From the NCBI GenBank assembly GCA_023101725.1, contig JALJCO010001388.1, positions 124,001-188,000 of the forward strand: a stretch of DNA of 64,000 bases, written 5' to 3'. Position 1 is the first letter of the stretch. Each line of letters opens with the position of its first letter. Position numbers and translations under genes: made by a program. A model generated the notes under the pieces. The model searched no databases and was not told the DNA's origin. It was given only the letters and a program-made list of their open reading frames with translations. Positions 1 through 12,182 of this stretch are shown here, piece after piece. The DNA is from Atherinomorus stipes. Taxonomy: Eukaryota; Chordata; Actinopteri; Atheriniformes; Atherinidae.

Positions 1-367
1 CAAACAGGAGACACAGGAATGATATGAAGATGGGGTAAAATGAAGGGATACGGGGAGGATGATGGAAGGATGGATGACAGAAAGAGGAAGAGGGAGGGAA
101 AAGACGAACAGATTATGGGAGACAGGTTGGAAGGTGTAAAGGGTGAGAGAACAAAGCGTGGATGGGGGAGGGAAAGATGGTGGATTGGAAGGGAAGGATA
201 AAGGAACAGAAGAAGGAGGGAGGAATAGATGATGGTGGAAGAAAGGATGTGTGTGTGTATGGTGGAGGGAAAGAGAGGATGGATAGATATGGAGGGAATA
301 GGAGGAAGGAAGGATGAATGGATGAGACGGGAAAAACGATTGAAGGACAAATGTTTGAGGGAGGGTA

Positions 368-1160
368 AAGAGGATGGATGGATGGATGGATGGATGGATG
401 GATGGATGGATGGATGGATGGATGGATGGATGGATGGATGGATGGATGGATGGATGGATGGATGGGGAAAACGATTGAAGGATGAATGTTTGAGGGAAGA
501 TGAAGATAATAATGGATGGATGGATGGATGGATGGATGGATGGATGGATGGATGGATGGATGGATGGATGGATGGATGGATGGATGGATGGATATGGAGG
601 GAATGAAAGGAAGGATGAATGGATGAGATGGGGAAAATGATGGAAGGATGAATGTTTGAGGGAGTCTAAAGATGATAATGGATGGATGGATGGATGGATG
701 GATGGATGGATGGATGGATGGATGGATGGATGGATGGATGGATGGATGGATGGATATGGAGGGAATGAGAGGAAGGGTGAATGGATGAGATGGGGAAAAT
801 GATGGGAGAATGGATGTTTGAGGGAGTCTAAAGATGATAATGGATGGATGGATGGATGGATGGATGGATGGATGGATGGATGGATGGATGGATATGGAGG
901 GAATGAAAGGAAGTATGAATGGATGAGATGGGGAAAATGATGGAAGGATGAATGTTTGAGGGAGTCTAAAGATGATAATGGATGGATGGATGGATGGATG
1001 GATGGATGGATGGATAAATGGATGGATGGATGGATGGATAAATGGATGGATGGATGGATGGATGGATGGATGGATGGATGGATGGATGGATGGATGGATG
1101 GATGGATGGATGGATGGATGGATGGATGGATGGATGGATGGATGGATGGATGGAGAGGGA
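368..1160. repeat. (GGAT)n arrays in a higher-order repeat
   Basis: Pure (GGAT)n blocks lie at about 372-463, 512-592, 677-752, 838-891 and 976-1153. They are separated by related spacers of about 50-85 bp sharing gatgggg-aaaa-gat-gaaggatgaatgtttgaggga. The last block has two (GGATAAAT) interruptions. Long His-Pro-Ser or Trp-Met-Asp ORFs across it are artefacts of the 4-bp repeat. Related degenerate GGA-rich sequence continues from 1 to about 1375. Confidence 0.95.
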
Positions 1161-1375
1161 AAGGATGACTGAATGTGAGTTTGGAAGGATGACTGAATGT
1201 GAGTTTGGAAGGATGAATGGATAAGGGAAGACAGGAGTGACAAATGAGGAATAAAGGAATGAATGGATAGATAAATGATAGATTACGAGGAGGGAAGAGG
1301 AGGAAGGATAAATAGATGAGGGAGGGTAAAACGAACAGATGAGAGATGATGGAAGAGAACAGGGAGGGTGAGATT

Positions 1376-2315
1376 GAGTGAATGAGATAAATGCTGCTGG
1401 TTGTGTGAAGCAGGTCTGAGAAGACAACTCATATGACTGGAGGCGTGGCCTAAAGTTCACAGCTGAGCTTTGTTTATTTATCATCAAATACTGTTTATTA
1501 AAGACATCTTTGCAGGTTCAATCTGTTTGGTATCTGAGCTTCATCTACAACAGGCAGGATTTTGCCATGTTGAAATTACTGTGGAACTACTTTGATTTCA
1601 GTGTTCACCCACTGTGTAGAAAACTGGTGTGAAAGGCTTACTTCTGATAAACTTTTCATGTTAATCAAGGCCAAACATGACTGTCTTTTACATCTCGTAA
1701 AAGACAGTCATGAAATGAGGATTGCAGTTACAGCAACTTCATCCCCAGGATGTTACCTCATCCTCCATAATGGACGTTTAAAGGATAAAGCTGTCTTTAT
1801 TCTACATAATTAGGAACAGCGAGCAGCAGGCATCACACAGTAATATGACAAAGTTGGTTTGGCAGACCCACTGGAATAACTCGATATCTACCAGATGGAT
1901 TGGCAGAGCCTGTTTCCCAGATGATCAAAGTATGATTCGTCATGACTCGTACTTGCCTTTTGTAGATGTCTGCAGCAATGGAGAGAAGTCATCATTTGCA
2001 ATCTAGCCGGTCCACAAGTGTTTCTGTCATTTGTAGGTCAACAGTACCTCATGAACAGGGACAGACCATGCAGGCCTGCTTTAACCCAGATGTCAACCAG
2101 TCTTTAGTCCAACTATGAGTCCTGTATGCTCACTTTTTCCTTACTTTACCACAACTCTCAAGAGACCCCAAAATGAAAAAAAAAATCAGTAGTTGTGTTT
2201 ACATTACACCTAGAATTTCCCAAAACCTAAATATCGCAGCAAAAAAGTGTTAATGAAAACAAACACCTAAATTTGAAAAAAACCTCAAATATCGCACACA
2301 TAAAAAAAAGTGTCA
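1376..2315. other. Intergenic; only a hairpin seen
   Basis: No gene is supported. The only structure is a perfect 16-bp inverted repeat at 1676-1712. Confidence 0.6.
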
Positions 2316-2379
2316 TAGAGTGGGCGTGTCTTAGAGTGACGTTACTCGACGACACGCCCACCAGGCCAATGAGAGCACG

Positions 2380-3060
2380 GTAAAATCTAGCCCTACCCCT
2401 GACCCTTCCCCTAAACCTAACCAGACCCACCCACTATGCGAAACGCCCACTTTATGACACGTCCACTGGGTTGCAAGCCGCAGATAGATACACTTGAGTT
2501 GGGCATTTCACACCGTCGCCATCTTGCTGTGTCAGGTGTTGTCACTCCCAGAAAATACTAAAATGGGCAAAGGCAGGGCCGCTCCAAGCCACAGGGCAAA
2601 TGATTGACAGCCAAGCTAATGCTAACCAAGCTAATCTGAAGTAAACAGGAATGAACTAAGATAGGCGATCTAGAGGCAAGGCTAGTTCATTGTTAACCAG
2701 CTAAAAACCGTCATTGTGCAACTTTGCTACAGGCTGAGGCCTTCCTGGGAGCAAGCAGGGAGCTAACTATTAGCCACCATGGCTAAACCGGCACCAGGTC
2801 TGCAGCCTGTCAATCAAAAGCCCCCCCCCCCCCCCCCCAATTATGTGTAATTTCAAGATTGAGATGTCAACCTTTAGTCAAATCAAGTTTGTCTTTATGT
2901 CAATCAAATTAAACCTAAAATGATTTTTTTGAACCAGGTTGTAAACATGTTTATTTCTGCAGTGAAGTTGGTGTTTTGAACATGGGAGTCTATGGGGATT
3001 TGCTCTGTTTTGAGGTCAGTCCCTAGCGGATGAAGAAAGAACTACAAATATTTAAGGTCA
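2380..3060. repeat. Interspersed repeat, copy 1 (partner at 5.0 kb, fragment at 57.65 kb)
   Basis: Shared blocks with 5035-5660 include gtcactcccagaaaa, gcaaatgattgacagccaa, cctgtcaatcaaaag, taattatgtgtaatttcaa, and the end gtctatggggatttgctctg. A third, partial relative at about 57630-57740 shares gcaagccgcagatagatac and a run of CCTAACCCT-like text. A poly-C tract lies at 2821-2838. No coding potential was seen, and the class is unknown. Confidence 0.7.
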
Positions 3061-3227
3061 CTTCTGAGCTTCACTTTTCTCCAGTGGAGTTTTCAAACAA
3101 TTTTGCATTTTCTGGGAGTGACAACACATGCGACGCAGCTTGAGGACTGCACCCGGGCATCCCCTGGCCTGATGAAAAAGGTAAAAACCAGACTGAGCCT
3201 GGGTGGGGACTTTCGTCTTTTTTCTGC

Positions 3228-3409
3228 TTGTATCTTTTAAACCTAAATGACTAAACCTTTTCTTATGCGCTCGGCTCTGTGAGACGATAAACAAAGTATA
3301 CTGTTCTTATGATCACACTGATGTTTAGATTCACATAAAGTGTGAGCTTTAAGCACTCAACTGATAATTGTATCTTTTAAACCTAAATGACTAAACCTTT
3401 TCTTATGCA
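3228..3409. repeat. 41-bp direct repeats flanking a 101-bp module
   Basis: The 40-bp segment starting gtatcttttaaacctaaatg occurs at 3228-3267 and again at 3369-3408. Between them is a module starting gctcggctctgtgagacg and ending aactgataatt. The module alone recurs at 4739-4838 with a few changes. Confidence 0.85.
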
Positions 3410-4366
3410 CATCTTCTAAACACAGATCAAAGGAGGCAATGGAAACCCAGCTGGTCAGTATTGACTTAAAACCAGTTTGAAAAAACCTGAACCTCTATGT
3501 GATGCTGTGGGATCCAAAGATCACAACATTTATGGGTTTACCGTCTCACTAATGTGTGCACATGTAAGTTGTGTTATGCTTTAAGACCTGTGTGTGTATA
3601 CACCTCATTTGCTCTCTACCAGAAATGAAACCCCGTTTATTTTCATACATAATGTCTCTACTTGCTTGTTGCAACTGCCTGATTCACCGCAGGGATCATT
3701 AAAGTTTCATCTGACCTAATCGAACCCCTGCTGCCTCACTGTCAAGACAACAAAGCGGTGTTGCACTGTCAGTAAGCAGGTCGTAGCAGAGTCATGCTAG
3801 ATTAGCTTAAATTGGGTCATAAAAGTAACTGTTGATGTGAGTAAACAGTATGCAAATATAGCTTTGTGCTAATCTAAGAAGTCATGCAGACTGAAAAAAA
3901 GGATCTGTGATAGAGAGGGTGGTTTGGGTTCCTGTGAATGTCTGCGGTTGTGATGTCCTGCCGTGTAACTACTTGCTAATCCACCTGTAAATCTCGTTTA
4001 TGGGATGTTTTTCCTTTCGTGATTTTGAAAAATTCCTTCTACATCCAATCTGTAGCAGAAAAAGAGAAAAGATGGGTCATGGGTGCAGAGGAGCATGTGC
4101 TGGGTGTGCTAGCACCAACAAGGAGGTGATAGCAAAAGGAAGTGAGGGGAAAAGAGAGAATTCGAAAGGAACATTTTAATGCACCATGTGGTCTCTGAGA
4201 CTGATCCGACATGGGAACTGAAACAGTATGTGTCTCTGTCACTTCCTCTGGCAGCCACTGGTCTCCTTTCATTCACACACACACACACATGCGGTCATGT
4301 ATGCACACATGCACACACAACTTCCCCTGCTTCCAGTCTAAGTGTAGTGCATTGTTTTAGAGCTGC

Positions 4367-4393
4367 TGTGTGTGTGTGTGTGTGTGTGTGTGT
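4367..4393. repeat. (TG)n microsatellite
   Basis: An uninterrupted TG run of 27 bp. A CA run lies nearby at about 4273-4289. Confidence 0.95.
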
Positions 4394-5029
4394 CTGCTAA
4401 GTCTGGTGCTAATGCATCCAGCCAGGCAGCACTGATACAACACTGAGAGCAAGGATAAAGCCGGCTTTGTGTCCAACTCAGGATCCCGGGCACAGAGTGG
4501 CTGAAATGGCACACAGCCATTGTCACAGGTTCACTGCGGTCATATACACACACACACCCACTGAAACACTCAGAGATGACAACATCAGCACTGCTTGAAA
4601 CTAATATTAAAGGTGCAATTGCGACACTGTTTGACAGCAGTGAATAATTACTGTAAACAAACAAAACCATCTATCTGCACACACCATCAGGCTCTAGTGG
4701 CTTCTTTTACTCTGTGATGCTGATTCCAAAGGAAATGTGCTCGGCTCTGTGAGACGATAAACAAAGAATACTGTTCTTATGATCACACTGATGTTTAGAT
4801 TCACAAAGTGTGAGCTTTAAGTACTCAACTGATAATTAAAAGAGCCAGATTACTTGAGAAAAGTCCAGTATACTGTTCCCTTTTTTTACTTGGTTTTGGT
4901 TAGTAAGATGGGTTGAGTTCTTTGTGAGGCATCTAGAAGCCTTGCAAATGGAGGATGAGGTTGGTTTGGTTTGGATCATGGATCGTTTAAAAGAGAGAGG
5001 AACCTTCTGCTATGTCACCCGTTTCTGAA

Positions 5030-5660
5030 GAGCTAGAAGTGAAGCCAGTTGGGCGTTCTGACTGTCACCATCTTCGCTGTGTTGCACGTATCGTCACTCC
5101 CAGAAAAGATAAAAAAGCGTGGCCTTGGGGCAAATGATTGACAGCCAACATACTCTGAGCTGACTGCTAACCGAACAAACTGAAAACTAACAAAAGCTAA
5201 CGGAGATTAGCAACCTTATTGGTGGGCTAAAGGTAAGGCACGCTTGGACTTGCTATTAGCTGACTAAAAACCACCGTTGTGCTACTCTGCTACAGCCTGA
5301 GACTTTCCCATGAGCAAACAAGGAGCTAACTTGTAGCCACCAACCGGCAGGCTGGCATCCGGTCTGCCGCCTGTCAATCAAAAGGACACACCTCTAATTA
5401 TGTGTAATTTCAACATCAAATAAAATCTAAACAGATGAGTTATGAAAAAAAAAATCACTCCTTCACAGTTGACATGAAGGTCAACTTGATCTATTAAACC
5501 TAAAATGATGTTTTGAACCAGGCTGTGATGTTTATTTTTGCTGTGAAGTTGGGCTTTTTAACATGGGAGTCTACGGGGATTTGCTCTGTTTTGGAGCCAG
5601 CCCCTGGAGGATGAAGAGTAAACTACAAATTTTTCGGTCTTCTGGGTGGCTTCACAGTTG
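5030..5660. repeat. Interspersed repeat, copy 2
   Basis: This is a direct-orientation copy of the repeat at 2.38-3.06 kb, diverged by substitutions and small indels and lacking the poly-C tract. It is not recognised as a named family. Confidence 0.7.
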
Positions 5661-5866
5661 GCCACCAGTGGTTGCCGCTTGGTGTGGATCTGAACAGCTT
5701 TGAGCTCAACAGATATGATGGTTTATACAAAAGTCAAGATGCAATAGAAAGGGCTCAATATGCAAGCCACATCGATTTTATAAAATCTGTTGAGATCCCT
5801 GAGGGGAATTTAGGGCTTGCATTTCCCCTTCTGTACTGTGAGTACAGGGAGAGTTGGTGGGAGTTG

Positions 5867-5943
5867 GGTGATATGACAGGGACTTGAACCCGGGTCCTTC
5901 GCACCAAGGTCCATGACATTGCCACTAGGCTACCCACTCCCCC
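5867..5943 (-). mobile_element. tRNA-derived SINE head
   Basis: On the minus strand there is a pol III A box (TAGCCTAGTGG) and, about 40 bp later, a B box (GGTTCAAGTCC) with tRNA-like spacing, but no closed acceptor stem. This is the usual look of a fish tRNA-derived SINE. The body probably runs down to about 5795, where a tail-like cctcagggatctcaaca occurs. Confidence 0.65.
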
Positions 5944-5949
5944 AAGGTA

Positions 5950-6126
5950 GGTCCTTTGTTTCCTGTCTTTCATAACTGGATGAACTGATTGATCCAGGTG
6001 TGCCAGATCTCAGTAACTATAACGACAATGGCCAAACACACCTGGATTAATCAGTTTGTCCAGTAATGAAAGACAGGAAACAAAGATGCCACCTTAAGTA
6101 CAGGAAGTAGAGTTGTGCATAGACCA
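5950..6126. mobile_element. Palindromic MITE, copy 1
   Basis: The arms share ctttgtttcctgtctttca and gat-aatccaggtgtg, read inward from each side, and enclose a loop of about 30 bp. It is homologous to the element at 31878-32087. The left end abuts the SINE head and looks truncated; the right end keeps the ggaagtag...gtgcata terminus. Confidence 0.75.
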
Positions 6127-6129
6127 TTT

Positions 6130-7290
6130 GTCAGCAAACCACAGCTGATGCTACAGTCGATTGGTCTATCTTTCATACTGTATGCAATTTATAATCAAGA
6201 CACTCAAAAAGCTCCTTTTGAGTTATTTCTACAATGTTGCCTGCAGCTGATTGGACTTAATGTTCTGCGATGAATATTACAGCTAACTTGTTTGTTGCCT
6301 TGTCCTCACACTCAACATCCTCTTTAACTGACATCTAAGAGTCTGGACTTCCTTCTTTTCAAATAATTTCCTCTTACAGGTTGGCTTTTAAAAGAACAAA
6401 AAAACCAACCCTTTAGGACATCACATTTTAGGCTGCCTCTTTTTTTCTTCATTCTCACTTGTATTTTCACTCCCTCTTCCCACTCGGCTTGTGTCAGACG
6501 CTTGAGGTTTGCAGCCTGCATGCTGTGAGCTCGCCACTTCATTCCCACTTCCTGCTGCTGGCTGCAGCTTGTCCAGTGTCAAACCAGTCTCCCACCGGTT
6601 GAGAGAACAGGGGAAGGTGAGGTGCCAGATTACAAATGCACCCAATGTCACTCTGCCCGCTCTGCTCCCCTGCCCACCTCCACACAGTGTCCTCTGTCTA
6701 CCAGCGCTGTGTACCTTACAGGCATCCTGTCCATTCCTGCAGCTCTCATCACTGAGAAGTCCAGCTGGTCATATACAGTATATATACTCTGGCCTTCTTT
6801 TAATCTATTCATTGTGAATATTAACAGTAGCATCCAATAATATAATACTTTTGGCCGTTTCAAATGTAAAAAGGCAATAATATGATAACTTGCTAATAAT
6901 GAATTCGTTTTTGATCCAATAACATAATAACAACATGCCTGATAAATTAGTTGTTAGCTGGTTATGTTATAAGCATTAATAAAAATAGATAAATGAGACT
7001 GCAATAACTGTAACCAATAATGGAATGATAAACTAATAGGAAGCAGTGTCCCTCCCCTTCAGCAACTTCTGAATTATTTGTTGTACAAGACCTTTATTTA
7101 GAATATTTCTTGTCGGCACAGGTGAGTAAATTTAGCATTTCATGTCAGCATCTCTGGTGATTGTTGTTGAATTGTCAGATAAGTTGACACATTTTCAACT
7201 TTATTTCAAACTTCTTTCAAACATTTTTCAAGAAAACTGTTGGAATGATTCAGATCTCAAACTGATTTTCTGGACTGGCACTATAAATGC
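6130..7290. other. Intergenic, AT-rich; nothing recognised
   Basis: No gene or repeat is supported here. Short ORFs near 6420-6860 overlap one another on both strands and have no family resemblance. Confidence 0.6.
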
Positions 7291-7292
7291 AT

Positions 7293-7964
7293 TTAAAGGT
7301 TGAATATGGAACACAGACAGAACAGCGACATCACGTGTGTCTAGGTTGTAGTTGCAACGGCAGAAAAACAACTCCAGCCGCTGGGATGCCAGGCTCGCTG
7401 CTGATACGCAAGTGACCAACAGTCTGCAGCATGTCCAACAAGTAACACAGAGGAGTTTATAACTGACAGCTAAGGTTAGCCACGTTAGCAAACAAGCTAG
7501 CTTACCGATCCAGGAGGAAAGTCGCCATTTCCGTGTTTTGATTCCGTGGAAAACGTTTATGTGGGTCTTTTTAGTGAAGTCTTCACCTAAATTTTCTCCA
7601 GGTTTTGCTCTTCTCAGGTCACTCCTCCTCAGAAACAGATAACATCTCCAGGGCTCTGAAGCAGCTGCTTCACTCGTCGTCTCCACGGTTTTCCCCTGTA
7701 CAAGCCTGACTGTGCCCAAAATATTGTTTCCACACAGATATCGTATTTGGCAACCTGCAACGGCGGCGTGTATTGGCTTATAGACGTAAATAAAATGCCA
7801 TTATCAAAACCGTAAAAAATTATTTTAGAATTATTTTTAGGCTAAATATAATTTTTCTGGGAAATGTTGTACTTTCATTCTGTACCCCCCTCAAACGACC
7901 TGTGGAGGTATTATTTTTGAAAAAATATAGCTTTTAATAAAAATGTTCCATATTCAACCTTTAA
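7293..7964. mobile_element. T2/Kolobok-like MITE with perfect 21-bp termini
   Basis: TTAAAGGTTGAATATGG at 7293 is repeated in perfect inverted orientation at the right end (7944-7964), over 21 bp including the TTAA. TTAA at both ends fits a TTAA target duplication. Terminal TTAAAGG is the signature of T2 MITEs (Kolobok superfamily) known from Xenopus. The interior has no transposase, so the element is non-autonomous. Confidence 0.8.
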
Positions 7965-9670
7965 CTTTTACGTGCAAAAAGAAAAAAAAGAGTAAAAAAT
8001 TGGCAATGAACTTTAATTTAGAAATGTAAAAAATAAATATATACACAACTGACAAGTCATTACGTTATTGGTTGCAACAATTAATGACGGTGTTTTTCTG
8101 TAGAGCTAAATCTGTGCTGGACGAATATTTGAAATTCAAGCTAAATTATCTCAACGTAAGTAGCAAAGCACAAATTATGCTCACTTCTGGGTCAAATTAG
8201 GCTAAAAGTATCTTTTTTCCCCCTTGAAACCCCATGAAACCAGTATCAGAATGTTTTTAAACATTTTCGTCTACTGCAGGCTAATGACACCTGATCCGTG
8301 TGAGGCGTGGCCTGCGGAGCCAATCGCAGCCATTTTAGTCAGTTAGTTCAGACCAGACACGTCAGATGCGTCCCAGATGCTTCCTGCACGGTTCTCTGTT
8401 AAGTGTACACATTAGGTCTATTTGTGATAGTGATGTGTCATGCTCAGAGGAGCGGGCTCTGAGAGCTGAAGCTTTGAGAAGAGTCAGATCCCAGTTTTTT
8501 AGGAGATTGCAGAACTTTGTTTTGATTGTCCAGCATGGAGGCCCTGCAGCCAGTCACATGTGAGCAGATGTTCCACTACAAGTGAAGAAAGCAGACAGTG
8601 GTGAGAGTGTGTGAGTGCATCGTGTTGTCCTGTAATGTAACTTGAAGTGACACCAGAAAGTAAAGCAGTTTAATTTATTTTGTTGTTTTATTGTGTTGTG
8701 TATCTTTTCTTCACCTGCCTACAGACTACAGATGCATACTTGCTCGCTGGCTATAATCCAACATGTTTACATCTGTTGCTACATATATGTGTACTGTCCG
8801 TATCAAATAAACAAGTAAATAAAAAGTTAGAATAAGTGCACACAATTGTAAGGCTTTTTATAAAAACACTAAATGCAAAAAGGTTTTCAACACACAAACT
8901 GTATCCTAAATTAAGAGCCGTACAGGAGTCAAAAGAGCCGGCTCTTCTTTGGAAGCCGAGTCAAAAGTGAAAAGAGCTGAACATCCCGTTACTAATTTGG
9001 GATTTTGCACGTTTCCAGAGTGCCTCAAGCTCAGCAGTTCAGATAAAACCAGACAGGAAACAGGACACGGGGAGCAGTGCAAAGCATCTGGTAAATTTCA
9101 AAATAAAAGCCCCCAAGAGATTTGCGATCTCCTGAACTATGTAAACAGCTGAGTTGGACATTCCAGGTACCAGAAAGTAAAAATCCTGCCATGTTTTTAG
9201 ATTTATCTGTACATGTAGAACAGGTGTTTTCATTAACAAGCTCATCTGCCTGCAGAGGAGCTGGGCTAATTGGATTCAGCTGGTTTGGTGATTAGTTGGA
9301 ACCGCTGGACGGGATTTTTACTTTCTGGACCAGGGATGTTCACCTCTGGTAGTACGTCATTACCAGTGACACCAGGTTAGAGGTCAGTTGGTCAGGGGTG
9401 TCTTGTGTTTTTTTTTTATACCATGGACCACTGGATGTTTATGCATCCTTCCTCATCATGGTTGTTATCGTGTGACCTGCAGTTCTCCTGTGATTTTGGT
9501 ATCTCACAATTCCAGACTGTGGTCATGGTCTGACATGCTCCCGGTGTGAGTTGATGCACAATGGAGGTCACGCCACAACCGCAATCCACCACCACCCACG
9601 GATCCGGTGTGAATTGGCCATGAGTCATCCTCTTTCCTGCTGTCATAAGTACGTTACACATTTAAGACGA
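7965..9670. other. Intergenic; nothing recognised
   Basis: No gene, RNA or clear repeat is supported. The sequence has polypurine/polypyrimidine runs and scattered stops. Confidence 0.55.
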
Positions 9671-9672
9671 AC

Positions 9673-10143
9673 TAAAAGGGACTTGAGGCAAGATTAAGAA
9701 ACTAAACTTGCGACTGGCGCTTCAGGTATCTGCAGCCATGAGCCAAGCCGTCACGGGAGTGAGCACAAACCGAAGCTATAATGATGTTTACTAAGCTTTT
9801 TCTTCGTAGTTCCACTTTTTAGTGTCTTTCAGTTGATCTGGATCGTTTGCTGACGGCAGAAGAATCCATAATTATCGCTTACAGTGTTTGAATTTACCGC
9901 GACCGTCTTCTTCCTGTATCAAAACTGCGGATGTAGCGTCATTTGACGTCACGTCCGCAGGGCAGCGCGGGAAATTCGGACACCGAATTGCAGCGCATTT
10001 TGCAGCACACAGCCTGTTCAAGGCAACGGAGAGAAACGTGGGTGGAAACGTTATTTTTGGTATTTAGCAATTCATCACCCATTAGTATTAAAAAAATGGA
10101 CATTCATGTTTGTTTTTTAAATTCCTGTCTCTAGTCCCTTTAA
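9673..10143. mobile_element. T2/Kolobok-like MITE family B, full copy
   Basis: The left end AAAGGGACTTGAGGCAAG mirrors the right end CTCTAGTCCCTTTAA. The 471-bp interior includes TTTGACGTCACGTCCGCAG with a consensus CRE (TGACGTCA). It is homologous to the composite at 10502-11176. The left TTAA is mutated to CTAA. Short ORFs inside come from the repeat itself. Confidence 0.8.
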
Positions 10144-10456
10144 GACAGTGAAACAATCATCTCATTAGTGTGGAACTGTGTGAAAATGATTGCTGTTTCT
10201 GTTGCCTCAGAAGAAACCATTTGTGGACATCCTCATGGTCGACCTCAGACTGGATAGTGTAGGAGTCTTTTTTTTTTTTTTGTCACTTGTATTTTTTTTA
10301 TTTTGTATTATCACAGTGAGTGGCAGTAAAGCCGCGCACCAGGTGTATGGCAGCCACAGGTGATGCAGGGCTCTTTAATTAGCGTTGGTGCGGGAGGACG
10401 ATACAGTTTTTTTTTTTTTACCATTTCACTGTGACATCATGTAATACAATCATGAA

Positions 10457-11631
10457 CAAGGTTATAATAGTTTGGGATTTTTAGTTAGTTTCAGTTTTTT
10501 ATTAAAGGGACTTGAGGCAAGATTAAGAAACGAAACTCGCGACTGCCGCTTCAGGTAACTGCAGCCACGAGCCAAGCCATCACGGGAGCGTGCACAAACT
10601 GAAGCTATAATGTTGTTTACTCACCTTTTTCTCTGTAGTTACACTTTTTAGTGTCTTTCAGTTGATCTGGATCGTTTACTGACGGCAGAATAATCCATAA
10701 CAATCGCTTACAGTGTTTGAATTTACCGCGACCAGCTTCGTCCTATATCAAAACTGCGGATGTAGCGTCATGTGACGTCACGTCCGCATGGCAAAGCTGG
10801 AAAACTATAATGTTGTTTACTAAGCTTTTTCTTCGTAGTTACACTTTTTAGTGTCTTTCAGTTGATCTAGATCGTATTCTGACGGCAGAATAATCCATAA
10901 CTATCGCTTACAGTGTTTTTGTTTAACGTGACCGTCTTTTTCCTGCATCAAAACTGCGGATGTAGCGTCATTTGATGTCACGTCCGCAGGGCAGTGCGGG
11001 AAATTCGGACACCGAATTGCAGCGCATTTTGCAGCACACAGCCTGTTCAAGGAAACGGAGACAAACATGGGTGGAAACGTTATTTTTGGTATTTAGCGCT
11101 TCATCACCCATTAGTAGGAAAAAAAGGGACATTCATGCTTGTTTTTTTTTCAAATTCCTGCCTCAAGTCCCTTTAAGTGTTGACTTTTTCTTTTTTTAAT
11201 TCAGTTAGCTTTTGTTAGTTTTTTGAGCAGGTTTGGTCATTTTTATTAGTTTTTATTTTTTTGGAAAATGCTTAGTTTTAGTTTAGTTTTTATTAGTTTC
11301 AGTGTTAGTTTTATTTAATTTTTTCAAATTATTTTTTTAATCGTAGGTTTGTCTGGAATGACATTGAAAATCATCAGAAAGTCACTCCGAGTAAAACTGG
11401 TAGAGCAAAGTAAACAGTTTAAACAGAAAAAGATTTCATATCAACCCAAAAGATTATGTATTAAATAAATTTACAAAGACTAACACTAAGGATGTTTTTA
11501 CAATAATTTTAGTTAGTTTTAGTTAATTTTGTGAAGACACAATACAGTTTCAGTTTTCGTCATTTTTATTTTTATTTCAATTAACGCAAATGTTTTTTTT
11601 CGTTAGTTTTAGTTAACTATGATAACCTTTG
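10457..11631. mobile_element. AT-rich MITE interrupted by the family-B element
   Basis: The left end CAAGGTTATAATAG mirrors the right end CTATGATAACCTTTG, and TCATGAA flanks both sides as a 7-bp duplication (10450-10456 and 11632-11638). The interior is TTTTAGTTAGTTT-rich. The family-B MITE (10502-11176) sits inside it, about 45 bp from the left end, so this element is older. Confidence 0.7.
10502..11176. mobile_element. T2/Kolobok-like MITE family B, partially tandem copy
   Basis: Both outer ends are intact: TTAAAGGGACTTGAGGCA on the left and its exact reverse complement on the right (18 bp). Internally the sequence runs to the cgtccgca block near 10790, then jumps back to ctataatgttgtttact at about 10805 and repeats. 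One outer pair of ends therefore holds two partial interiors. Confidence 0.8.
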
Positions 11632-12182
11632 TCATGAATCCTAGAAAATAAACGGGAACATCACCCAACATGAACAGCCATGTTTGGACTTAAGTAGCAG
11701 CATGTTACAAACAAATCTCTCCTTTCATCCAGCTAAGTGGCAAAATGCTGTTGTCACTACCCCACTGGCCACCCCTGCAAAAATTATACTTTTTTCATTT
11801 ATATCAATTTTTATGTACTATTATCATGGCACAGCATGGTTTGCTTATATTTGAATGTCAACATTTTTGTTTATAAGCTACTGAAAATAAAATAAATAAA
11901 AATATTACACTAGAACTACCATTTCTGCCCTTGCTCTTTTGCCATAGTCACTCGTAGGTCTTTCACTCCTAATTAACTCGCCGTTTCTTAAGCAAACTTA
12001 TCCAGGAAGGGGCCACCCAGAACTGCCCCCAACCAGTTTCTATTGCCCCTTTCACATCAGCACCTACTTAGCCCAGCCCTTATTGGGCCGACACCACACT
12101 ACCCCCGTTTAGTTTGTTCACATTACAACTGAGCTCTGGTTCAGCTCTGGTTTTTAGTGTGTGAGGTCGTCATAGTGAAGTT

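Noticed and set aside
113..1487. Long ORFs with His-Pro-Ser or Trp-Met-Asp repeats
   Set aside because: They are translations of the (GGAT)n/(ATCC)n array in several frames; the repeat has no stop in any frame, so length carries no evidence.
9943..11199. Three similar small ORFs (SRPQGSAGNSDTELQR)
   Set aside because: They are the same stretch of MITE family B read in copies of the element; the element has no transposase and the frame is not preserved for function.
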